From: Setophaga petechia
Taxonomy: Eukaryota > Chordata > Aves > Passeriformes > Parulidae
Reading direction: 5' to 3'
Assembly: GCA_024362935.1 (NCBI GenBank)
Contig: JANCRA010000019.1
Location: 6,878,501 to 6,942,500 of the forward strand
DNA: 64,000 nt
Shown piece after piece: positions 45,001 to 57,000 of this stretch; position 1 is the stretch's first letter, and each line of letters begins with the position of its first letter. A program made the position numbers and the translations under genes. Under the pieces are notes generated by a model. It ran no database searches, was not told the DNA's origin, and was given only the letters and a program-made list of their open reading frames with translations.

Positions 45001-48000
45001 AGCTGCTCAATACCCAGGTGACATGTTTATTAAATAATGTTTCCCATGTATAACAAGGCATGTCTTAGAAATTTTATACCAGATAACTTTGTTTATATAT
45101 GAAAACAGAAACATCCTTAATATTTTTTCCTTTTTATTTTCCTTATTTTATTTGTTCAGAAGGCAGATGGAGGATTTATTTCACAAAGCATCAAGAAGAA
45201 ACAAAATCAGAATTTGAAAAGTTGTCAGAAAATATATCCAAGATGGTTATGGCTTTTTATGGAAGCAACGGCAAGTCAAATCCAGTTTCCATGGAAAACA
45301 AAGTGGAACATCAGACTGGGAACCAAATAACATATGATGTAAAATAATATATAGATTTGCCTATATTTAAATTTCCTTTGAGTTTCATTTTAAAGAGAAA
45401 TAATAATGTAGTGCTGTAAATATTGTTTTTAGTGTTTATATTATTGTTCAAACATTCAAGAAAATCAGAGCTGAAGTTTTCAGTTGCATACCATATTTTA
45501 TTTTTAATTTCTGGCTTTCTCAAGTTCATGATGATCAAGCATATTCTTTTTTTCCCCAACAAATAGTCATAGTTAATAATGCATATCATTTAAAATGACA
45601 TTAACATTACTTATTCACATTAGAAATCATTGGTGTATGTAATTTGAATTTGATAGAACAATTACAACGAATACCCCTAGAGGACAAAGCTAAAATGTCC
45701 TTAAGTGCCTACAGTCAACCTGGTTCTGCTGCTTTCGAAGTGAATGGCACTTCCAGGACCAAGCCTGATGCAAATGGATGCAGGATTGTGCTGACTCCTT
45801 TAGAGCCAGCTTCCTCTCTTCCTGTAAACTACCTATGCATTTATCTGCACACCTCTGTTTGGACGCTAACTCATTGTTTTGTTGATTCCTAGATACATTT
45901 GCCAGCTGATTTGGGAACGCTTTATAAAGTGAGGCTTGGTCTCCAGAGTTTGGAAAGCAACGTATCCCAGTTGTCTCTTCATCACTTTAAAATACAGAAC
46001 ACATCAACCCTGGATACCTTTAGTCTCACCATAAATAAAACACTTCCTCTTTCTCCTAATGGAGACATATGGGTTGAATTGCCTATACAGTGGCCATTAA
46101 AAGAAGCACTTTCTGGTAGGTATAAATCTACTTCAAAGCAGTAGAGTGGTTCAGGAGGTTAACATGTCCTAGTATTACAGTAGAAACCTTTATCAAAACA
46201 GAAATTTTTATTGTCTTTATTTAATGATTCATAGAGACTGGATAAGAAGTTAAAAGGTATGAAGGAAAATATTACCCACTCAGCTTAATTTCTGTACCAT
46301 AAAGTGGGAAATTCAATATTCACTTGATTGCACTGAAGCATTATTATATGCTAGAAAGAACAGTTTATAAGAAATATTCTTTCTTGCACTATTGTAATAT
46401 TTTTATTCTCTTTTGTTTAGTCCTCAGCTGCTCATATTGCTGACATTAACAACATGATTTTTTATAGTTCATTTACTATTAAGTGATTTTGTTGTTTGTT
46501 TGCACTTTCCAAACAAATATTCTCAGTAAATAACGGCTCAAAACTACATATAAGCTTCAGCTTTATTACCTTTATATACTCCAAATATTTATGCCTCCTA
46601 AGATTAGCTCAACAATTCTTACATTTGTCACCTTGGTTAAGTAAAATAAAAGAAATCCTTTCACCTAAAATCCACCCCATTCCCTAAGGTGATGGTTACT
46701 GAATGCTACCATATGATGGAACAAATACTAAACTTAATTAACAGACCAAATAATAATACTTAATATTCAAATAATTTGTCCCTGGGTTTTATGCAGAAGA
46801 CAAATTAATTATTTGGGTAAAAAATAAGTCAGCTCCTCTAAAGTGGGCTGAAGTAGACATAAAATGAACTACCCCAACACACTTTGGATTGGAATTTATG
46901 GCCCAGTTTCAGTGAGGTCTCTGAATGCATCCAGAAGTATGTGAATGATCTCAGCAGAAGTAACAGAGGTTGAAGTTTGGGGTTATTTTGCATATTTTTG
47001 CTGCAACTGAAAATCTAAAATTTGTATCTAGGCTTTAAATTTTATATTGCTTAGATGTATTATTTTCACTTGGCCACTTACACAGTATGGGTACAGAATA
47101 GGCCTCAATGGCTTTCATCTCCTACACACAAGATTGAAACAAAGAGGATCTTCAGATTAACATAAAGCACATGAGTGCACCCCTTGCAAAGGACTGATCA
47201 CTGTCAAATGCAGAAGTATTCAGGATACAGGTCCAAGCCACAGAAATGAGGAGAGAAAGATGCAGCATGAGTGATAAAGGAGGGATGAGACTGGAGTCCT
47301 TATGACCTTGGCTCTGGCTCTGTCACCGACCTCTTCGTTGAAAAAATAATTTCCCCATTCTTTGCTTTTTTTTTTTTTTTTTCCTTTCCTGGTAATATTT
47401 TTGTTCTTTGCATCTATTCTGAAATCAAGAGACAAAAGACATCACTAACAAGGAATAGGTGTTAGGTTACCTTTAAGTTTAGGTAAAAGAACAATCAAAT
47501 GAAATAGCTAATTTCTGTGGTTTTTATTTCTTTCCACCCATGCTTTAGATATTTTCAAGGAGGGATTTGTAACCAGTGAAGAAAAAAAAACTAGGGCAGT
47601 GATTCCCCCAAATCTTTGCCATTTGTGTCCAAGAGAGCTTTAAGCATCTCCACAGCAGGTGGTACACGTGGAGTTCAAAGTGAACTTTAGAGACAAATTT
47701 ACTCGCAATTTATTGTGAAAACCAGATATGCTTTTTGACAGCTTTCTAAACCTAATTTATTTTCTCCCTTTTATCAGCTAAAAGCAAAACCAGTATTGTA
47801 TTAATTGGAATGGAAAGCAGCTAATCACACTCACCATAACCGGAAGCCATGTGATGTTAAATTTCAGATACGGCTCTGTCATTCATAGAGTGCCTTAGTA
47901 TTTTATCTCAGTTATATTTTCCTTTTTTACAAAAAGTATGCTTGGGATTGTGATGAAGCATTTGCTAATGGCTAATTGAAGCCATCAAAATGCAGTTGAT

Positions 48001-51000
48001 AGAGTACAGACCCTTGAGATCTGGCAGTGCACACTTGTGTCTTTGGGTGTTTTAATGAGCAGAAGCCTCCAGCTGCGTATATACAAAAGTAGTTTCCTTT
48101 TACTGTACCTTCCTTTGAGATGTTTACACCTCAGGAATTCCCAGGGATGACATGGTGCTGTCTCTCTCTTCTCACACACAGGGCTGTTTAGAAGGTAAGT
48201 TTTGCACTACTGTAGTTTTTAAGGCAAAACAATTAAATATTGAGAAGGCAAAAAACCCCCTATTATGCTACTTCCAAGCTGATTATTCCCATAAATTTAA
48301 CAGAGAGCCATAGAGCCATAATTCATATCAATCTTATGAAATAATTAGAATTTTATAAAATTAATGGATTTGTAACATTCATATATGCAACCCTTGTATG
48401 TAATTTCTTTTCAGAGATCCCTTTAATCTTTCCCTTTCCAATTTATTCAGTACATTAAAGAAATAAAAGCTTGGTGGTTACCCTTGTGATCAGGTCACAC
48501 TACCCAAACAAAGAAACAAAGACCACTATTTAAGCATTTTAGGCCTCCTACCCTTGCCTACATTAATCTCCCTCCATTGCCCTCCTCTGTACAATGGGCT
48601 CTCCCAGTGCTATCCACTGTATGATTTAATCCAAGGTTCATGAATGCAGCCTCTCCACTTGACTCCAGTGCATCAGGGCCATGATGAGTCACAGACCTGA
48701 CTTGTCTTGGACTCCCCTGGAACGTCCAGCCATGACAGGCAGAGGATGGCCCAGTCAGATCATGCCTGAGCCACATGTTATGTGCATCTTTCCCAAGTTC
48801 TCTCTCTGCCCCCCTCTCCTGCACAGACTTTGGACCTGTGTTGTAGCCTTGTTCTCATTTCTTCTCTAGCCCTTTCTCCTTCTGCCCCCAGCTCAATCCC
48901 TGGATGGATCCCGGGTCTTTTTCATTGTTTGGTGCATCTGGGACTCTGGACAGCTCTGCCTGCCTCACACAGATGCTGCAGAACCTGGTCAGAGAGGGCA
49001 CTGCCTGAGCAGGGGCTGTGCTCAGCTTCTACCTTGTCCACTCTTGTGGGGCAGGTCCACTCTCGCTGCTCTTTGACACAGTGAACCAAGAATTAAACCT
49101 TCCAAATGCAATTCTTTCACTTGTTTTTTGGGCTGGTCCAGCCTCACTTCTCAAATTTCAGATCTGGGAGATGGTGGCAGAACAATTATCCAGAAAAAAT
49201 TGCAAAAATTTTGGGTTTTGCTATTATTTTCAAGTGCTTGAATTTTAATTACATCTGATTGTAGAATGCTGTGTTGTCAAAGTGCTGTGCAAGGTTGTTG
49301 TACAGTCTTAACAAGAGCTCTTTTTACTTGATATTGCAGTGGTTACATATCATCTAACAGTATTTTCAAGAAATATTTTGAATGAGGGAAATTTAGTGCA
49401 TATGACTGCATGTATCTATGGTACTCATGGTGACACAGGAGACAGATCCCTTCTCCAGTCATTGCAGAATGTACAGCAGGGAGAGAAAAACGAGGTACTC
49501 TGTCTTAAAGTATTTTAAAATTTACTCTTTATACATTCTTCTACTTCCTACATATTATTTTCAAATTTCCCCATACAGCTAAGAAACATGGTTTTATACT
49601 ACAATACTGAATAATTTTATTTTAGTCATTTCCAGTTATGGTGGATGCTGTTGACTTGGGAGAACTGGAAAAAATTCTTCTTTCGATCAGCAGTAAAACA
49701 GGTAAAATGCTTTTACTTTCTAAAGTCAGTCATGTAAATCACACAGCTAGCATCCTGTTAAAGGCAACAAAGTCACTGCCAGAGTTAAATCCTAGTTAAG
49801 TCCTTTGGGTTATTTTTTCTAAAGGTTAGTATTTTATAAAGCAAAATTCTACATTTTGACACATTAAAATCCTGTGATCTAAAGGTTATAACATTATTGC
49901 ATTAAGAAAGTAAATGAAGATGAATATAATTATATTCTGCACTTAATACATGCTCTACTAATAAGTTATCTAGGAGAATAATTATTACTCAAGTAAGAAA
50001 TTGGTATTGTTTAATTTTCCTTCTGTGATTCAATTATTTTCACTGTTTTTCCACCAGTTCAGTTTTCTCCCTGTGACATTCAGAGGCAATTTTTACCTCT
50101 GTTTGGCATTCAGCAAGTTTTGTCACTGAACTTCGTTAAAACTGTCTTGACCTCAACATCTCTCTGCTTTACCTGTAGGATGGGTATCATGCTACTAATT
50201 TAAAGAATTAATTATAAACTGTTTGGAAATCCATTAATGAAATTTGCTATATAATCGTGACTCATTGCTATGCATTACACTTGACCATTTTCAGACAGTT
50301 TTCTAGGGAAGCAAGGGTTCTATGTTTGCACTTAATCCTTTTTTCCTTTGTTTGGTCATCCAGAGGCTCCCCATAAAAACCTTTTAGGCACAGCACCCTA
50401 TTTCAACCAAGTACGTGAGATGACATTTGGGCACAAACTCCTTGGCTGGTCACACATCCCGTCCCCAGCACAGGGTCACCCCCAGGGGGACACAGTGTAG
50501 GGCTGCAGTTACTCCAGAGGGGAAGGGAGGGACAGGGACAGCCCTGCCATGCTGCAGCTCACTGCTCTTGCTTCCCACAGCCTCAGTTGTGGAAGTTAAC
50601 TGCAGCCATCTGTCTGAGTGACAGTCACTGAATGTGGCAATTGTGTGTAGCCAAAGGGCACCGCAGAGAACGTGACAGGAGAGACTTTTCCATTCAGGTT
50701 TCAAAACACAGTTCACAAAGAAGGGACATTGGGCTCCTTGCCTCTGTGCATGTTATGAAGACAGGATTGAGATGATTTTTAACAGATATTTCTTCCAAAG
50801 GAGTTACTTAGATGATAAAACACTTCAGATGAGTAAGGGTGTCCCTATTGTAACTAGACTTGTTTGAACTGAGACTAGTTTGGACCAAGACTTTGAACCA
50901 AAAATCCCAAATCCCATACAATCTCTTTAAAGTCAGATGTACCCTGCAGGATGATCAGTCCAGGCAATGTTCTCTAGTGCATTTATGCTTTCATTGCTTA

Positions 51001-54000
51001 TCAGAGTAAGTTTTTAAGATTAGATGGTTCATTGTCCCTTCCTGAATCTTCCGACTCTCTCTATGCACTCATCTTGGCAGATCATGAGTGTAACACAATG
51101 TCTTGGATTCTTCACAGAAGCCTATTGATATAATTAAAGAGAATTGGATAGTAGCAGAAGAGATTGGAATGCAGTTTGTTGAACAGGGCTGAAGCTACAA
51201 ATAATAGAAGGGAAAATGAATAGTCTTCATTTTCTCTTATTTTGCCATAGACTGACTAGTGGCAAGACACTCAGGCTATGCAGCTGAAGCCCCAGCAGAA
51301 AATTCAACAATTCAATCTGTCTTACACTCAGAGAGCAATGTTTCCCAAACAGCAGAGGGGTACAGTGAGCTGCTGAACTCCCTTCCCATCTGCCACCAAA
51401 TGAGATCCTCTTTGTGCTGCATGCGGAATAGAGCTCCACTCCTCTTGTCAAGTGGTCACTGAGGAGGAAGCAACAGACCTGTATTTCTGCTCTTCCTTCT
51501 CAAATCTGCCTGCCCAAGTCATGCTGAAGCTTTTCTGCATGCCCATCCAAGGACAGTGAGGACAACACTCCTTTGCTTCACTAAGACAAAGGAAATGCTT
51601 GCTCCTAAGTTTCTAAGTTGATGTTCACAAATAGGAACAAAATAAAAAGTCTTGTAGTTGTTACAGCACTTTCAACTCAGTTGTTTGCATTCATAAATTA
51701 ATGAAAAAAATGAAGTTTTCGTATAGTAAGAATGCCACCATTACACCAACAACATCCTACCTAATTTCTTGGCATTCAATGGAACACTTTCACTATGTTC
51801 TCTTTCCTTCTTTGCAGACTGCAAACTGGACATTAAAAAATTGCATGTGCAAGAAGCTGCGAAGGAACATCCTATCTATGTATTTGAAGTGAATGAGTGA
51901 GTATATTGTTTAAAGGTAGTAATGTTTTTTAATAGCATAATAGTTAAAAACACTGAGCAGACACAGAATTAATGTAAATGCCACAGAGTGATTCTCTCAA
52001 TAGATATTTTAAAAATATGCCCATCTTTAGCTGTTCCACATAAATAATAGGATTTTTTAAAATTAACATATTATTTACTTACCAAAAAACAAATGTGATT
52101 CTGTTTTTCAGAGAATTTTCTGTGAATGCAAATAAGACCAAAATACAGAGAGAAATCCCAAGATCTTTTGTTATTAGAGGAGAGAAACAAAAGAATGACA
52201 TAGATAACAACTTGAATAAAGAAGGAAGTAAAGTAAAACCTTTGACAGAGTATACTATTAAAGTGTACACAGGTGATAAAAGGGGAGCAGGGACCGATGC
52301 CAATGTGCATGTCATTTTATTTGGGAATGAGGACAAATCTGAGGTATTTCAACTCTCTCAGTCACTGGAGCATCAAAACCCCTTTGAAAGAGGAAAGGTA
52401 AGTACACAGACTTTATAGGTTGTGTCCATTTTCTGTACCACAAAAATGCAAGTTCTTTAGAAAACTTGAGGCATTTATTCTGTTTTCTGCATCACTACAT
52501 GAGTCTCAGCTCGCCCTGTGTTTCTTCTTTCCACCAGATTCACCAAGGAACATTTTACTTCTATTTATCTAGCTACCTCTGCTGCTCTTCTGTCTATTAG
52601 TCCCAAATACATCTTCACACTGCCTCCCCTTACGTGCCCAGCTCTGTATTTCCTCATTCTGAAATGCACAGCATGAATGGGCTGTGCATGTGTGTGCACT
52701 ACCCTGTGCTCTTGCACGCACCTTGAATAACCTGCATGAGAACACATCAATCTCTTACATCCCATCATTTTACTTTGCCATGGAAACTGGTGCTGTGAGC
52801 ATCCCTGGATGTATAAGCCTAAAACCAGGTGAAATGGAACCATACACATCAGCCTGATTCTGAGATCCATCCTGCTTCAGGCTGTTATTCAGAGACCCTT
52901 AGTTCAGATATAGATATTTGCATAAGAATGCAGATTCTCTGCATGATGTCCTAGTGCCTCAGCTGGATGTTCTCCTGATTTAATAAACATATTATTCTGG
53001 CAAAGAAATTGCTCTGTTTTGTCACCCCTTGTGCAATGGAGGACAATGATGGTTACCCTTAAGTAAAAAAGAAATATATATATTTTCTGTAACTTTCTCT
53101 TGTGGAGTTATTGAAAGGTAATGACTAAATAATTAGAACTCCAGTGAGAATATATACCTTAAGAGATCTACCTCATTATCTCCAGCAATATGAATAATCT
53201 TTTTACCTGGAAGTAGTCCAAGTTTCTTCAGCCAGGTTATCTGTGAGACAAAGATATTTACCCATGAATTGTCTTCCGTACTGACGAAAAGAGTAAATCT
53301 AGCAACCTACAGGCACAAGGAGCAAGTAAAAAATGTCTTAAGTGGTACTACCTTTTGCCTGGTACTACACAGGAGGTGTCATTACCCTTCAAAAAGGAAC
53401 AGTAGATATGTAGAAATCCTGTTAGCAATCCAGCTAAGTCAATGGATAGCTAGTTTTTCCTAAGACCTAAGTCAAAGGCCTTAGGAAAAACAATTTCTTT
53501 TTAAAAGTCACCAATATGAAATAATGGAATATTTTATATTAAAGTATATAACATTTGAGAGGAATAATGGTTAATCTAGTAAAAGCCTTTAATTTTATGT
53601 TTCTGAATTTTTGTTCACATATCATATACAAAAATATTTTAGAAGACTATACCAGTTGAGGATTCATGAGACCAAAAATATCTTCACAGTAGATGAAAGT
53701 CAAGAAAGAGATAGGGATTGTCATACTATAAGTTGAAAAGTGAATCATTTGTGTTGAAACTGAGACCTAGTAGGAGAGGATGTATGTCACACATCATTGG
53801 TCAGGAAAATAAGCCACATTGGTGGTTCACTTATTCTGAACTTCTACTATTACACTGGAATTGGTCTCAGAACAGACCTAGACAAATATGTAAGCTTCCA
53901 AACATTAGCATCATATTTTTAATAACTGTATTTTAATATTAAAGGTTGATACCTTCAAGATTAAGACAAAAAACTTGGGCAGCCTACGTTCAATTGAAAT

Positions 54001-57000
54001 TGGCCATGACGGGAAAGGATTTGGTAAGTATTCTGTGTTCAGTAGCCTTGCAAACATCTGCTTAAGGATCTGCCTGACATTTGGAAAGGTGCTTGAAGTC
54101 ACACCACTGCTACAGCTAGCTAGTACAAACCTGTGTATAAATAAGGTCAGCGTTACTGCCCTTGTTTTCACCCTCTCTATCACATTTCCCTTGACTATAC
54201 CACAATTCTTTTTCCAAGAGTGATCTGGTTAAAATAAACTTCAGATAGTTTTATCCCTCAAACATTACTACACCAAACCCCTTATTAAATGTCTTAAGTA
54301 AGATAATGATTGTCTTGTGGACAATAAGAAAATGGATTGTCAATAAGACAATTGATTGTCTTGAATTCAATCAATTCAAGACATGATTGAATTTTCAAAC
54401 TGCGGGCTAAGCTTTCCAAGATTTGAGTGAGTTTGAGGACTCTGGTCAAAGCATGCCGTAGCTCACTCTCACACCCACAGATCTCCTCTTGTAAAAGTCT
54501 GAGAACACCAATGTGCACCAGGTCCTCCTCTGATGTTAAGTTAGGTTGTGGCTGTAGAACATGACCACACATGATAATGGAAAATGTTTCTGTGAACAGT
54601 AACCTTTAGATTCTGAGTTTTACAGAAAAATAAAACAGGGCAGATGTCGTAGACATTCTTTGTGAAATATCCTTTCTGTAGGATTTTTGCTGTTAGAGCT
54701 GAGAAGCTCAGTAACAAATGTAAACAATTATTATCTGCTGCTGTGGAATGCAACAGGTCCACCCATCATTGGTCTCTTGTAGATGTTTGGATCTACTGAC
54801 CACTCACGGTGGAGCTGCTATCTTCTCTGCCGAGACAGACAGACTTCTGTTATTCATTCTTTCTATCTCCTGCTTAGCATAGCCAGCTTCAGAAGAAGCC
54901 TCTTCCTTTTCTATCTCTATGTAGTATAGTTATAATGTTATATATATATATCATAATATAATAAATCAAGCCTTCTGATAATAGAATCAAAATCCTGTCT
55001 CTTCCATCCTCTACAAACCCCTGTGATCACCGACAACAGGCATATAATTTTTTGAGCTTACATTTAATAGTGCTAAAAACCCATAGGGATATGCAGAAAT
55101 CAAGATATATACAGACATATATAGATATACAAACACAAAACCAGAATTTTCAGGGAATGTATAAGTTGAATCAAAAAAGTCTGATTGTATTACGACACTC
55201 TGGCCAGGTGAAGTTTGCTTAACCCATCTCAAAGAAATAGGTTTAGGTTTAATAAAATCTGATTAATCTAAGTTCATGAGGCATAATAAAGTGCCAAAGG
55301 GTTTGTCATTTCTAGAATGAACCAAGAAAAATTCTGTGAATAGCAATTCCTATTTGGAGGAAGTTGAACAGCTTTTTTATTTTCCTAACCACCCAATCAT
55401 GTCATATATTTCATGGTGTTGAAAACAGAAAAAACACCAAACCTGTTGAAAGATCTATAATAAACAAGATTTTCCTGGTGACTTTCATCTTATTTTTCAT
55501 AACTGCTATACATGCACACAGTCCAGCTTAGATCTGATCTGGGAAGGGAACTCCACAGTGACCAACTTTTAATACTGAGAGTTGCACAGAAGTCTGCAGG
55601 CGAGATAATAGATTGAACTTTTATTTCCTAAGTCCTGATCTATCAACAACATTATTATTTCCCCTCTCTATGTCCTGATCAACATCAAATAGTTGCTAAT
55701 AGTGCCCTCCTAGCACAGCTGGGGTGTGCTGATTCATCTTAGAGAGGACAACCTTCCTCTAAATATTTCTTTGAAATTCCCTCCAAGTGTCATTTTTCTC
55801 ATCAGCTGTTATCCCCACAAGCTTCCTAAAATGTTACAGTAACTCTTTGGGATGTTTCATCTGTTTGCTAACATATCCCAGCTACCTCTAGATTTCTCCA
55901 TACCTGGAGATTTCAGTGAGGTCTGTCGGAGTTTTGTCAATAAAGGATGAAGTGTTAGATTTTAATCTTTTCAAGAGAGCAAACTTTCCTTCCTATTCTT
56001 TTGTAAAGTGTCGTGTAAATTTGAGAGGTTGTAAAATTTTATTGCTGATGATCTTGACTCTGATTTAGAGATTTTGTGAAAGGTCATCTATTCCAAGTAG
56101 AGTCTATGATATATTAAACCATTCACAAGGTTTTATTAAAAGAGTTTCAAAAGTACTTCACAATATCAATAAATGGATCTTATGAATTGAAGGTGGAATA
56201 CCTAGACACCTTCATGGCCTACTTAACCCAGCTTATTTTTGAAAATGTCATTGAATAAAAAGAAACATCGCTGTACCTTTAGATTTTATCCAAACTGACA
56301 CAATTTGCAAATATTTTTATATTACATTTTTAGCATGTACAATTAAAATTTAGCATTTATGAATAAAAATATTTTATTGGTTTTTGCCTACTTAGTACTT
56401 CATGCAAATATTTAAAAACCAAAATAATTAGATAGGAGCTAGTTCTTTATCTCTAGGACACATAAAGAGTACCAAAATGTTGTCAGCTACTAGCAGTATT
56501 ATCTTAATTAGTTTAAAACTGTTTTCATTAAGTATTTGCACTGGCAAAGACAACTAAAGACATCAGCACAGACATTGTATATATAAAATAAAATTTTGGT
56601 TTTAAAATATTATTATTTTGATATTCTATTAAATAAAATTCTATATCGCAACAATGAAGGTATTTCTTCACACAGCAAAACAGGGGATTATAGTAGAATA
56701 ATTAGTATCTTCTTAAAGCTGAAACAAATAGGAGTGCTGGCCTAAATGAAAATGCTATTCTGAATCATGACTGCTGGAAAAATAGGGATATGAGAAGCAT
56801 TCAGTTTCACTACTTGGTTCACATCCATATCAATATATTAATTGGAAAAGAGTAGCAGAATGCCCACTGGGGGTGCATTTTGAGTGTATTTCCAAGTACC
56901 TGAAAGGGCAAAGTGGGTTTTCAAGTGTATTCAATATTACCATGCACTCTGTTTCATTTGTCTTACTGCCTGTTCTATCCAATCTGGAAAAATAAGTTAA

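Noticed and set aside
45644..45892. Open frame just upstream of exon 15
   Set aside because: It continues to a stop before the exon 15 acceptor, has no PLAT pattern, and the exon 14 to exon 15 join is already complete in frame.
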